A stretch of DNA of 64,000 nucleotides from Paraburkholderia nodosa DSM 21604. GTDB lineage: Bacteria; Pseudomonadota; Gammaproteobacteria; Burkholderiales; Burkholderiaceae. The stretch covers positions 248,001 to 312,000 of the forward strand of contig NZ_JAFA01000007.1 in assembly GCF_000519185.1 (NCBI RefSeq), read 5' to 3'. Positions 26,043-34,777 of the stretch are shown here, in pieces. The notes below the pieces were generated by a model, which saw only the letters and a list, made by a program, of their open reading frames with translations, did no database searches and was not told where the DNA came from. The first letter of the stretch is position 1. The number at the start of each line of letters is the position of its first letter. Both the position numbers and the translations under genes were made by a program.

Positions 26043-27440
26043 ATGAACCAGCATGACCTCGTCGAATCCGACCGCCGACATCTGCTTCACCCCGTGGTCG
26101 ACTACCGCGCGCACGAAAAGCGCGGCGTCACGATCCTGGAATCGGGCAAGGGCGTGTGGCTGCGCGACGCCGACGGCCATGAACTGCTGGATGGCTTCGC
26201 AGGACTGTGGTGCGTGAACACCGGCTACGGCCAGCAGAGCATCGTCGAGGCGGCTAGCAGGCAAATGGCGAAATTGCCGTACGCCACCGGCTATTTCCAC
26301 TTCGGCTCGGAACCGGCGATCGAACTGGCCGACAAGCTCGTCTCGCTCGCGCCGAAATCGCTCACGCGCGTGTATTTTTCGCTCGGCGGCTCGGATGCGG
26401 TCGATTCGGCGGTGCGCTTCATCACGCATTACTACAATGCACTCGGCACGCCGCAGAAAAAGCAGTTCATCGCGCTCGAGCGCGGCTATCACGGCTCGTC
26501 GTCGTTCGGTGCGGGCCTGACCGCGCTGCCCGCGTTCCACCGCAACTTCGATCTGCCGCTCGCCACGCAGCATCACATTCCGTCGCCGTATCCGTACCGC
26601 AGCGCGACGCCCGACGATCCGCAGGCGATCATCGCCGCATCCGTGAAAGCGCTGGAAAACAAGATCGAAGCGCTCGGCGGCGCGCAGAACGTGGCGGCAT
26701 TTTTCTGCGAGCCGATCCAGGGTTCGGGCGGCGTGATCGTGCCGCCGCGCGGCTGGCTCAAGGCGATGCGCGACGCGTGCAGGCGGCTCGACATCCTGTT
26801 CGTGGCGGACGAGGTGATTACCGGATTCGGGCGCACGGGACCGCTCTTCGCGTGTCAGGACGAAAACGTCGAGCCCGATCTGATGACGGTTGCGAAAGGG
26901 CTGACGGCGGGTTACGCGCCGATGGGCGCGGTGCTGATGAGCGAGGCGATCTACTCGGCCATCGCCGAAGCCGCGCCGCCCGACGCACCGGTCGGCCACG
27001 GCCAGACGTATTCGGCGCATCCGGTCAGCGCGGCGATCGGCCTGGAAGTCATTCGCCTCTATCACGAAGGCGGTCTGCTCGCCAACGCCGCCGCGCGCGG
27101 GCCGCAATTCGCGGCCGGACTCGACGCGCTGCTCGATCATCCGCTCGCCGGCGATTCGCGCCATCGCGGCCTGCTCGGCGCGCTCGAACTGGTCGCCGAC
27201 AAATCGACGCGCGCGCCGTTCGATGCGTCGCTGAAGTTCCCGGGCCGCATCGCGCAGGCGGCCTATCGCAACGGCGTGGTGTTCCGCGCGTTCGGCGACA
27301 ACATCCTCGGCTTCGCGCCCGCGCTGTGCCTGACCGAAGACGAATGCGCCGAGATGTTCCGTCGCGTGCGCCAAACCCTCGACGACGTGCTCGATGCCGA
27401 CGACGTGCGCGCCGCGCTGCGTCGGTGTGCGGCGGTCTGA
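26043..27440 (+). CDS. Class III (omega-amino acid type) aminotransferase
   Basis: This 465-residue PLP enzyme carries the class III signature FVADEVITGFGRTG, with the aspartate that contacts the pyridine nitrogen, and Lys285 (TVAKGLTAGYAPMGAV), which binds PLP. GYHGSSSFGAGL near 145 and GHGQTYSAHPVSAA near 315 are typical of omega-amino acid:pyruvate and putrescine/diamine:pyruvate transaminases such as SpuC. It follows the oxidase gene by 57 bp and precedes the semialdehyde dehydrogenase by 31 bp. Removing an omega-amino group to give a semialdehyde for that dehydrogenase is the simplest role; which amine is used is not known. Confidence 0.92.
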   Translation: MNQHDLVESDRRHLLHPVVDYRAHEKRGVTILESGKGVWLRDADGHELLDGFAGLWCVNTGYGQQSIVEAASRQMAKLPYATGYFHFGSEPAIELADKLVSLAPKSLTRVYFSLGGSDAVDSAVRFITHYYNALGTPQKKQFIALERGYHGSSSFGAGLTALPAFHRNFDLPLATQHHIPSPYPYRSATPDDPQAIIAASVKALENKIEALGGAQNVAAFFCEPIQGSGGVIVPPRGWLKAMRDACRRLDILFVADEVITGFGRTGPLFACQDENVEPDLMTVAKGLTAGYAPMGAVLMSEAIYSAIAEAAPPDAPVGHGQTYSAHPVSAAIGLEVIRLYHEGGLLANAAARGPQFAAGLDALLDHPLAGDSRHRGLLGALELVADKSTRAPFDASLKFPGRIAQAAYRNGVVFRAFGDNILGFAPALCLTEDECAEMFRRVRQTLDDVLDADDVRAALRRCAAV

Positions 27441-27471
27441 GCCCGCGTCCTCATCGCAGAAAGGCATTCAC

Positions 27472-28944
27472 ATGATCGAATCGCTGACCCGTCCCGACCT
27501 CGTTCGCAACGCCAACCTGATCGGCGGACGCTGGCAACCGTCCTCGAGCGGCCGTACTTTCGCCGTCACCAATCCCGCCGACGGTGCGCTGCTCGTACAG
27601 ATTCCCGACAGCAGCGCCGCCGATGCGCGCGGCGCCACGGACGCCGCGCATGCGGCATTTCCGGCGTGGCGCAGCAAGCTGCCGCGCGAGCGCGCCGAAA
27701 TCCTGCGCCGCTGGCACGCGCTGATCGTCGCGAACACCGAGGACCTCGCGCGGCTGATGTCGTCGGAGCAAGGCAAGCCGCTCGCCGAAGCGCGCGGTGA
27801 AGTCGCGTATGGAGCGGGCTACGTCGCGTGGTTCGCCGACGAAGCCGCACACGTTCACGGCGACATCCTCCCGCAACAGCAACGCGGCAAGAAGATGACC
27901 GCGGTGAAGGAGCCGGTCGGGATCGTCGCGGCCATTACGCCGTGGAATTTCCCGCTCGCGATGATCGCGCGCAAGATCGCGCCGGCGCTCGCGGCGGGCT
28001 GCGTGGTGGTCGCCAAGCCGGCCGAGGACACGCCGCTGACCGCGCTCTCGCTGGCGTGGCTCGCGCAGGAAGCGGGCGTGCCGGACGGCGTGCTCAACGT
28101 GATCGCGGCGTCGCGCGACAGCGGCATCGACGCGGTGGCCGACTGGCTCGAAGATGCGCGCGTGCGCAAGATCACGTTCACCGGATCGACCGCAGTCGGC
28201 AAGCTGCTCGCGCGCGATTCGGCGCGCACGCTGAAAAAGCTGTCGCTCGAACTCGGCGGCAACGCGCCGTTCATCGTGTTCGAGGACGCCGATCTCGCCG
28301 CGGCCGTCGATGGCGTGATCGCCGCGAAATTCCGCAACGGCGGGCAGACCTGCGTATGTCCGAATCGCGTATACGTGCATGCGTCGGTGTACGAGCGGTT
28401 CGCGTCGATGCTGGCCGAGCGCGTCGGCGCGCTGAAGGTTGCTGCCGCCGCCGATTCGTCTGCGCAGATCGGCCCGATGATCAATGCGCGCGCGGTGGAG
28501 AAGATCGCGCGTCACGTCGATCACGCGGTCGAGCGCGGAGCGAAAGTACTGACGGGCGGCAAGCGTCTGCCCGCGCTCGGCGAGAACTTCTACGCGCCGA
28601 CCGTGCTCGTCGATGCGTCCGCCAACATGCTGTTCTGCAACGAGGAAACCTTCGGTCCGGTCGCACCGCTCTTTTCGTTCGACGACGAAGCCGAGGTGAT
28701 CCGCACGGCCAACGACACGCCGTATGGCCTCGCCGCGTACTTTTACACCCAGGACATGCGGCGTATCGAGCGCGTGGCGGCGGCGCTGGAAGCGGGCGTG
28801 ATCGGCGTGAACGAGGGCGCGGTGTCGAGCGAGGCGGCGCCGTTCGGCGGGATCAAGGAATCGGGCTACGGGCGCGAGGGTTCGCGCTACGGTCTCGACG
28901 ACTATCTGGCGATCAAGTACGTGTGCCAGGGCGGTCTCGCCTGA
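27472..28944 (+). CDS. gabD: NAD(P)-dependent succinate-semialdehyde dehydrogenase-type enzyme
   Basis: This 490-residue aldehyde dehydrogenase of the GabD group has E260 (LSLELGGNAP) as general base and C294 as nucleophile in NGGQTCVCPNR. The second cysteine two residues on is typical of succinate- and glutarate-semialdehyde dehydrogenases. ITPWNFPLAMIARK lies near 158, and EAAPFGGIKESGYGREG at the C-terminus is another GabD feature. AAAGG precedes the ATG at 27472. Sitting between two class III aminotransferases, it would oxidise the semialdehyde they release, feeding succinate or glutarate to central metabolism. The gabD name is by family; substrate chain length is not established. Confidence 0.88.
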   Translation: MIESLTRPDLVRNANLIGGRWQPSSSGRTFAVTNPADGALLVQIPDSSAADARGATDAAHAAFPAWRSKLPRERAEILRRWHALIVANTEDLARLMSSEQGKPLAEARGEVAYGAGYVAWFADEAAHVHGDILPQQQRGKKMTAVKEPVGIVAAITPWNFPLAMIARKIAPALAAGCVVVAKPAEDTPLTALSLAWLAQEAGVPDGVLNVIAASRDSGIDAVADWLEDARVRKITFTGSTAVGKLLARDSARTLKKLSLELGGNAPFIVFEDADLAAAVDGVIAAKFRNGGQTCVCPNRVYVHASVYERFASMLAERVGALKVAAAADSSAQIGPMINARAVEKIARHVDHAVERGAKVLTGGKRLPALGENFYAPTVLVDASANMLFCNEETFGPVAPLFSFDDEAEVIRTANDTPYGLAAYFYTQDMRRIERVAAALEAGVIGVNEGAVSSEAAPFGGIKESGYGREGSRYGLDDYLAIKYVCQGGLA

Positions 28945-28985
28945 TCTTTTTATCTTCATCCGTTGCCCGGATGGCACAGGAGGAC

Positions 28986-30350
28986 ATGTTGAGCACGCTC
29001 GAAGAGGCCGATCGTCGTCACTATTTCCATCCAGGCACGCATGCCTACGATCACGCGAGCGGCGCGCTGCCGCCGCTGATCGTCGATCGCGCGAGCGGGA
29101 TCCGCATCACCGACGTCGAAGGCCGCGAGTACATCGACGCTTTCGCGGGCCTGTATTGCGTGAACGTCGGTTATGGGCGCGATGAGATCGCCGAACGGAT
29201 CGCGGCGCAGTGCAAGCGGCTGTCGTACTACCACAGCTATCAGGGCGTGGGTCACGCACCGGCGATCGAACTGTCACAACGGTTGATCGAGGAATGGGCG
29301 CCGCCGGGCATGATGAAGGTGTTCTACGGCATGTCCGGCTCGGACGCCAACGAAACGCAGATCAAGCTCGTCTGGTACTACAACAACATCCTCGGCCGTC
29401 CGAACAAAAAGAAAATCATCGCGCGCGATCGCGCGTATCACGGTTCCGGCATTGTGACCGGCGGCCTCACGGGCTTGCCGGTCTACCACGCCAATTTCGA
29501 TTCGCCGTTCGATCGCGTGATCCGTGCGATGTGTCCGGACTACTATCGCCGCGCCGATCCCGGCATGAGTGAAGCGCACTTCACCGAACATTGCATCGCT
29601 GAACTCGAAGCGCTGATCGAGCGGGAAGGCGCGGACACGATCGCGGCGTTCATCGCCGAGCCGATGAACGGCACCGGCGGCATCGTGCCGCCGCCAGCAG
29701 GCTACTGGCCGGCAGTGCAGGCGCTGCTCAGGCGTTACGACATCCTGCTGATCGCCGACGAAGTGGTGTGCGGATTCGGCCGGCTCGGCGCGCGCACCGG
29801 TTGCGAACGCTTCGGCATCGCGCCCGATCTGCTGACCTTCGCAAAAGGCTTGACGAGCGGCTACGCGCCGCTGTCCGCGGTGGTGGTCGGCGAGGCATTC
29901 TGGGACGTGCTGATGAGCGGCTCGCGCGAGCACGGCATGATGGGCCACGGCTGGACCTACTCGGGCCATCCGCTCGGCGCGGCGGCAGCGCTCGTCAATC
30001 TCGACATCATCGAGCGCGAACAGCTGGTCGAGAATGCCGGGCGCGTCGGGGGCTATCTGCTCGAGCGTCTGCGCGCGACGCTCGGCACGCACCACGCGGT
30101 CGACGACGTGCGCGGCGTCGGCATGATGCTCGCGATCGAACTGATGCGCGACCCTGCTGCGCGCGAGCGTTTCCCCGCCGACCGGCGCATCAACGCGCGC
30201 GTGGTCGCGGCGGCGCGCGAGCGCGGGCTGCTGGTCCGCGCGCTCGGCACCGACATTATCGGCTTCGCGCCGCCGCTGATCACGACGCGCGAGGACGCCG
30301 ATGAGATCGTGCGACGGGTGTCCGCGGCGATCGACGACGTGCTGCATTGA
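28986..30350 (+). CDS. Class III aminotransferase (second copy)
   Basis: This PLP enzyme of about 454 residues is distinct from the one at 26043. The signature is LLIADEVVCGFGRLGARTG and the PLP lysine is K287 (in TFAKGLTSGYAPLSAVVV), counted from ATG 28986. It has AYHGSGIVTGGLTGLPVYH near 155 and GHGWTYSGHPLGAAAALVN near 320. The start is unsure: ATG 28971 lacks a ribosome site, ATG 28986 is only 2 nt from AGGAGG, and TTG 28989 would have ideal spacing. It lies directly between the semialdehyde dehydrogenase and the aldo/keto reductase. Two such transaminases in one operon suggest two amino groups or two successive substrates. Confidence 0.9.
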   Translation: MLSTLEEADRRHYFHPGTHAYDHASGALPPLIVDRASGIRITDVEGREYIDAFAGLYCVNVGYGRDEIAERIAAQCKRLSYYHSYQGVGHAPAIELSQRLIEEWAPPGMMKVFYGMSGSDANETQIKLVWYYNNILGRPNKKKIIARDRAYHGSGIVTGGLTGLPVYHANFDSPFDRVIRAMCPDYYRRADPGMSEAHFTEHCIAELEALIEREGADTIAAFIAEPMNGTGGIVPPPAGYWPAVQALLRRYDILLIADEVVCGFGRLGARTGCERFGIAPDLLTFAKGLTSGYAPLSAVVVGEAFWDVLMSGSREHGMMGHGWTYSGHPLGAAAALVNLDIIEREQLVENAGRVGGYLLERLRATLGTHHAVDDVRGVGMMLAIELMRDPAARERFPADRRINARVVAAARERGLLVRALGTDIIGFAPPLITTREDADEIVRRVSAAIDDVLH

Positions 30351-30370
30351 CGAACCTTGTGAGCTCCACG

Positions 30371-31195
30371 ATGAACACCGACACGCAAACGCTGGCGGTA
30401 CCGGCGATCGGCCTGGGTACCTGGCAATCGGAACACGATGAGGGCGTGCGCGCGGTGCGCGCGGCGATCGAAGCGGGCTATCGCCATATCGATACGGCAC
30501 CGCGCTACAAGAACGAAGCGGCGGTCGGCGCAGGAATCCGCCAGAGCGGCATCGCGCGCGACGAGGTGTTCGTGACCACCAAGATCTGGTGGACCGATCT
30601 GCACGCGCCGGCCGTGCGGCAATCGGTGGCGCGCAGTCTCGTTGCACTGAAACTCGACTACGTTGATCTGTTGCTGATTCATTGGCCGAATCCCGAGATT
30701 CCGCTCGAAGAAACGCTCGGCGCCCTGGCGGATGCGCACCGCCAGGGCCTTGCGCGCAAGGTCGGCGTATCGAACTTTCCGGTCGCGTGGCTGGAGCGCG
30801 CCGTCGCATTATCGGCGGTGCCGTTGTCGGTGAATCAGTGCGAGTATCACCCGTATCTCGATCAACGCAAGGTGCTGGCGGCGTGCGCGAAACACGGCAT
30901 CACGTTTGTCGCGCATACGCCGCTCGGCAGCGGTCGTCTGCTGCGGGATCCGCTGATCGCGGACATCGCCGCGCGCTACGGCAAAGCGGTTTCGCAGATC
31001 CTGCTGCGCTGGCTGATCCAGCAGCCCGGCGTGGCCGCTTTGCCGAAGTCGAGCAATCCGCAGCGAATCGCCCAGAACGTCGACGTATTCGATTTCGCGC
31101 TCAGCGACGCGGACATGCGCGCGATCTCCGGACTCGCGCGTCCGGACGGACGCGTCAGCAAGGCCACGTGGGCGCCGCAGTGGGATTCGGTCTGA
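30371..31195 (+). CDS. Aldo/keto reductase
   Basis: This 274-residue (beta/alpha)8 NAD(P)H-dependent oxidoreductase has all four catalytic residues: D41, Y46 (GYRHIDTAPRY), K71 (TTKIWW) and H104 (LLIHWPN). The cofactor-binding segment ALPKSSNPQRIAQN is near residue 225. The ATG at 30371 is taken; a TTG at 30347 that overlaps the preceding stop is also in frame and would suit translational coupling. As last gene of the promoter B operon it could reduce excess aldehyde to alcohol or reduce a keto intermediate. The physiological substrate is not predictable. Confidence 0.88.
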   Translation: MNTDTQTLAVPAIGLGTWQSEHDEGVRAVRAAIEAGYRHIDTAPRYKNEAAVGAGIRQSGIARDEVFVTTKIWWTDLHAPAVRQSVARSLVALKLDYVDLLLIHWPNPEIPLEETLGALADAHRQGLARKVGVSNFPVAWLERAVALSAVPLSVNQCEYHPYLDQRKVLAACAKHGITFVAHTPLGSGRLLRDPLIADIAARYGKAVSQILLRWLIQQPGVAALPKSSNPQRIAQNVDVFDFALSDADMRAISGLARPDGRVSKATWAPQWDSV

Positions 31196-31229
31196 AGCGG
31201 CGCGACGCAATGCCGGCACGTCGATCCGC

Positions 31230-31249
31230 GCTCCTCGGGACCGAGGAGC
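31230..31249 (+). terminator. Hairpin after the aldo/keto reductase gene
   Basis: GCTCCTCGG and CCGAGGAGC make a 9-bp perfect stem with a GA loop, 34 bp past the stop codon and just ahead of LysR-box promoter C. No T run follows, so factor-independent termination is uncertain. Confidence 0.4.
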
Positions 31250-31263
31250 CACACGGCATCGAC

Positions 31264-31329
31264 CATATCAAAACAGCATGCCCCCCCAATACCTTGATAT
31301 TTGCCGCCAAAAATATCGCTTCATAGACT
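31264..31329 (+). promoter_or_regulatory. LysR-box promoter C (for the 31550-35554 operon)
   Basis: CATATCAAAACAGCATG at 31264-31280 precedes TTGCCG at 31301-31306, a 17-bp spacer and TAGACT at 31324-31329. The box-to-hexamer distance is the same as in A and B. Predicted start of transcription is near 31336, leaving a leader of about 210 nt before the binding-protein ATG, longer than at the other promoters. Confidence 0.7.
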
Positions 31330-31549
31330 CGTCCTCACATTCAGGACCGAGCCCGGTCAAGCACGCGTCCATCAGCGGATGTGCCGTCGATCGACGCGGG
31401 GATACGAGTTGGGTCGTCCGTTAGGCATCGCGTTGAATGGAGCGCAATGCAGCAATTGAAACGCATCGCATTCGAAGTTGGGTTCACATCATCGCGCGCG
31501 GCCAATCGACGTGCGATCTCCTGGAATTCTCAACCGTTCTGAGGCTGAC

Positions 31550-32455
31550 ATGAAGGTAGCTGGCTGGAATCGCATCTCGAGCGTCGTCCGATTCGGCATG
31601 ACCGTCGCGCTCGCCGGAATGCTGTGCAACACGTCCAACGCGGCCGATACCCTAGGGATCGACAAGCTGGAAAAAAACGCGTCCATTTACGCGAGCCTTC
31701 CGCAGAAAATCAAGGACGCAGGCGTCATTCGCGCAGCCACGGAATCGGACTATCCGCCATTCGATTTTCTCGACGACCACAATCAGCTGATCGGCGCGGA
31801 CATCGATATTTCCCGTGCGCTGGGACGCATCATGGGCGTGACGATCCAGAACACGAACACCGACTTTTCCGCGATCATTCCGGGCTTGCAGTCAGGGCGG
31901 TTCGACGTCGGCATTTCGTCGATCGGCGATTACACCGAGCGTGAAAAGACAATGGATTTCGTCGATTACTACCGCGGTGGCACGTCCTTCCTCATCCGCA
32001 ACGGCACGACCGAGCCGAAAGCGATCGCCGATCTCTGCGGCACGACCGTCGGCGTGCTCAAAGGCACCTCGTCGGAAACGCTGGCGCAAAGCAGCAGCGA
32101 TCGATGCAAGTCGATGGGCAAGCCGGCCATCACGGTCAACGCCTACCCGACGCAAAGCGCTGCCGTGCTCGCGCTGACGTCCGGAAGAATCCAGTCCGTC
32201 TCTGGCGATTCGGCGACCAACGGCTATTCGGCGAGCAATGCGTCGCTCAAGATCCGCAACGGAGGTCTCTCGGTTTATCAGGACCGTCCGTATTACGGCA
32301 TCGCGATTCCCAAGGATTCGCCACTGGTGAAGCCGTTTATGGACGCGATGGATCAGCTCATCAAGTCCGGTGTCTACACAGCCATTGTCAGGAAGTGGGG
32401 CATCAGCGACGGCGCGATTGCCGCGCCGCTCAAGAATCAGGGCATTGCACAGTGA
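31550..32455 (+). CDS. Periplasmic amino-acid-binding protein, family 3
   Basis: This 301-residue binding protein has a Sec signal peptide (basic MKVAGWNRISSVVRFG, hydrophobic MTVALAGMLCN, cleavage probably at NAADT). The mature sequence has the family 3 start GVIRAATESDYPPFDFLDDH, then GADIDISRALGRIMG, and VGISSIGDYTEREKTMDF near residue 130. GAGG lies 6 nt before the ATG. It is first in an operon with an aminotransferase, a permease and an ATPase, which together make a polar-amino-acid importer (His/Arg/Orn/Gln class). The specific ligand cannot be told from sequence. Confidence 0.92.
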   Translation: MKVAGWNRISSVVRFGMTVALAGMLCNTSNAADTLGIDKLEKNASIYASLPQKIKDAGVIRAATESDYPPFDFLDDHNQLIGADIDISRALGRIMGVTIQNTNTDFSAIIPGLQSGRFDVGISSIGDYTEREKTMDFVDYYRGGTSFLIRNGTTEPKAIADLCGTTVGVLKGTSSETLAQSSSDRCKSMGKPAITVNAYPTQSAAVLALTSGRIQSVSGDSATNGYSASNASLKIRNGGLSVYQDRPYYGIAIPKDSPLVKPFMDAMDQLIKSGVYTAIVRKWGISDGAIAAPLKNQGIAQ

Positions 32456-32531
32456 GAGACCGGCGGTAAAGACCCGCGGCCGGCCCGCACGACCGGGTCG
32501 AACCACGATCCTCTTTTAAGGATGACTTGTT

Positions 32532-33794
32532 ATGGCTTCTCTCACATCGGCGATCAAACCGGCGACGCCGCTCGTCGTCACGCACGGAAAAGGCACTTAC
32601 CTGTACGACGAAGCGGGTCGCGCGTGGCTCGACTTCACCGCCGGCATCGGCGTGACGGCGACCGGCCATTGCCATCCGGCGGTCGTGGAGGCAGCGAAGC
32701 AGCAGATCGAGCGACTGATCCACGGCCAATACGGCATCGTGCGGCATCAACCGCTGCTTCGATTGATGGACCGGCTACAGGCCGTCATGCCTGAAGGTCT
32801 GGATACGTTTTTCTTCGCGAACTCCGGCGCTGAAGCGGTGGAAGCGGCCGTGCGGCTTGCGCGCAATGCGACGGGCCGGCAGAACGTCGTCGTGTTTCAG
32901 GGTTCGTTTCATGGGCGGACCTATGGCGCGGCGTCGCTGACGACGTCGGGCGCGCGCTTTCGCGCCGCCGTTTCGGGTCCGCTGCCGCCGGGTGTCGTCG
33001 TCGCGCCGTTTCCGGCGCCATTTCGCTACGGGTGGGATTTGCAGACAGCCAACGAGTTCTGTCTGCGCGAACTGGATCACCTGTTCGTCACGCTCACGCG
33101 ACCCGAGGACACCGCCGCGATTCTCATTGAGCCGGTGCAGGGCGAAGCGGGCTACCTGCCGGCATCGACCGCGTTCTTCGAAGGCTTGCGCAAGCGCGCC
33201 GACCAGCACGACATCATGCTGATCGTCGACGAGGTGCAGGCGGGCATGGGCCGCACCGGCAAATACTGGTCGCACGAACATTTCGACGTGCATCCGGACA
33301 TCGTTGTGTTCGCTAAGGGCATTGCGAGCGGCTTTCCGCTTTCCGGCGTCGCGGCGCGCGAGGACGTGATGAACCGCGCCGCGCCGGGGTCGCAGGGCGG
33401 CACGTATTCGGCGAACGCAGTCGCCTGCGCGGCGGCGATTGCGACGCTCGACGTGATCGAAAAGGAAGGCTTGCTGGACAACGCGCGCGAGATGGGAAAG
33501 CGCCTGCGTGACGGCCTGGAAGCCACTGCGGCGCGGCACAAGGGTATCGGCGACGTGCGCGGCCTGGGTCTCATGCAGGCCTGCGAATTCGTGCGTCCGG
33601 ACGGAAATCCCGATCCCGACACCGCGAGGGCGGCCGTCGCGGCGGCCCTCGAACGCGGCCTCATTGTGCTGACGTGCGGCCCGTACGGACACATCGTGCG
33701 GATGATCCCGGCGTTGACGGTGAGCGAGAAGGAAATTGCGATCGCTCTCGAAACGTGGAGCGCCGCCGTCGACTACGCATATGCGGGAGGATGA
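32532..33794 (+). CDS. Class III aminotransferase, 4-aminobutyrate aminotransferase-like
   Basis: This 420-residue PLP enzyme is of GabT/ArgD-like length. It has the motif LIVDEVQAGMGRTGKYWSHEH and Lys262 (VFAKGIASGFPLSGV). FANSGAEAVEAAVRLAR near residue 95 and GSFHGRTYGAASLTTS near 125 are typical of 4-aminobutyrate:2-oxoglutarate transaminase and close relatives such as 5-aminovalerate or ornithine-type enzymes. The gene lies inside the transporter operon between the binding protein and the permease, so uptake and deamination of the amino acid are produced together. The semialdehyde formed could pass to the GabD-like enzyme at 27472. Confidence 0.9.
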   Translation: MASLTSAIKPATPLVVTHGKGTYLYDEAGRAWLDFTAGIGVTATGHCHPAVVEAAKQQIERLIHGQYGIVRHQPLLRLMDRLQAVMPEGLDTFFFANSGAEAVEAAVRLARNATGRQNVVVFQGSFHGRTYGAASLTTSGARFRAAVSGPLPPGVVVAPFPAPFRYGWDLQTANEFCLRELDHLFVTLTRPEDTAAILIEPVQGEAGYLPASTAFFEGLRKRADQHDIMLIVDEVQAGMGRTGKYWSHEHFDVHPDIVVFAKGIASGFPLSGVAAREDVMNRAAPGSQGGTYSANAVACAAAIATLDVIEKEGLLDNAREMGKRLRDGLEATAARHKGIGDVRGLGLMQACEFVRPDGNPDPDTARAAVAAALERGLIVLTCGPYGHIVRMIPALTVSEKEIAIALETWSAAVDYAYAGG

Positions 33795-33795
33795 G

Positions 33796-34776
33796 ATGGT
33801 CGTCATGGGAAAGCATGCCGATTCCGGCGACGAACTGGTTTCGACGGCGCACGACGTTGCGGAGGAGGGCAGCTACCCGATCGTGCGTTCGCGCCATCCC
33901 GGCCAATGGCTGGCCGCCGCGATCAGTCTGCTGGTTGTCGTGTGGCTGGCGCATTCCATTGCGACCAACCCGAACTATCAGTGGGGCGTCGTCTGGAAGT
34001 ATCTGACGTTCGACACGATCCTTTCCGGTCTCGCGTGGACGCTCGGGCTCACGATCGTCTCGATGGCCAGCGGAATTGTGCTGGGCATCGTCGCCGCGCT
34101 GATGCGTCAATCGACGAATCCCGTGCTGTCGGGTTTCGCTGCCAGCTATATCTGGATCTTTCGCGGCACGCCGCTCCTCGTCCAGCTCATCTTCTGGTAC
34201 AACCTGGCCGCGCTGTATCCGCGGATCGAAATCGGCTTGCCCTTCATGACGCCGATCTTTTCGATCTCCGCGAACATCGTCGTCACGCCGCTCGTCGCCG
34301 CGCTGCTCGGACTGAGCCTGAACGAAGGGGCGTATATGGCGGAGATCGTCCGAAGCGGCCTGCTTTCGGTCGATGCAGGTCAGCGCGAAGCCGCGCAATC
34401 GCTCGGGTTGTCGCCGGCCCGCACCGTTCGCCGCATCATCCTGCCCCAGGCGCTCAGGGTGATCGTGCCGCCGACCGGCAACGAAATCATCGGCATGCTG
34501 AAAGCGACGTCGCTCGTCAGCACGCTCGCCATTTCGGATCTGCTGTACTCCGTGCAGGGAATCTACGGTCGGACTTTCGAGACCATTCCGCTGCTGATTG
34601 TCGCGAGCTTCTGGTATCTGCTGGCGTCGTCAATGCTTTCGCTGCTCCAGACCGCTCTCGAAAGCAAGCTGCGACGCGGGCAGAGCGCCGCGCCCAACGA
34701 TGGGCTCAGCCGGATTCTGGCGCATCTCAGACGGATGGCGCGCTTCCACGACAGCCGTTCGCATCGGGAGCAATGA
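33796..34776 (+). CDS. Polar amino acid ABC transporter permease
   Basis: This 326-residue His/Glu/Gln/Arg-class permease has transmembrane segments near residues 40-60, 85-115 and beyond. The EAA loop EAAQSLGLSPARTVRRIILPQA is near residue 195, followed by NEIIGMLKATSLVSTLAISDLLY, which is characteristic of the class. GGAGG sits 5 nt before the ATG at 33796, one base after the aminotransferase stop. A single permease gene implies a homodimer. The N-terminal ~35 residues before the first helix are longer than usual. Confidence 0.92.
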   Translation: MVVMGKHADSGDELVSTAHDVAEEGSYPIVRSRHPGQWLAAAISLLVVVWLAHSIATNPNYQWGVVWKYLTFDTILSGLAWTLGLTIVSMASGIVLGIVAALMRQSTNPVLSGFAASYIWIFRGTPLLVQLIFWYNLAALYPRIEIGLPFMTPIFSISANIVVTPLVAALLGLSLNEGAYMAEIVRSGLLSVDAGQREAAQSLGLSPARTVRRIILPQALRVIVPPTGNEIIGMLKATSLVSTLAISDLLYSVQGIYGRTFETIPLLIVASFWYLLASSMLSLLQTALESKLRRGQSAAPNDGLSRILAHLRRMARFHDSRSHREQ

Positions 34777-34777
34777 C

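Noticed and set aside
24669..27467. Minus-strand open frame of more than 900 codons across the oxidase and aminotransferase genes
   Set aside because: Complement of genuine coding sequence; no motif, very Arg/Ala/His-rich composition.
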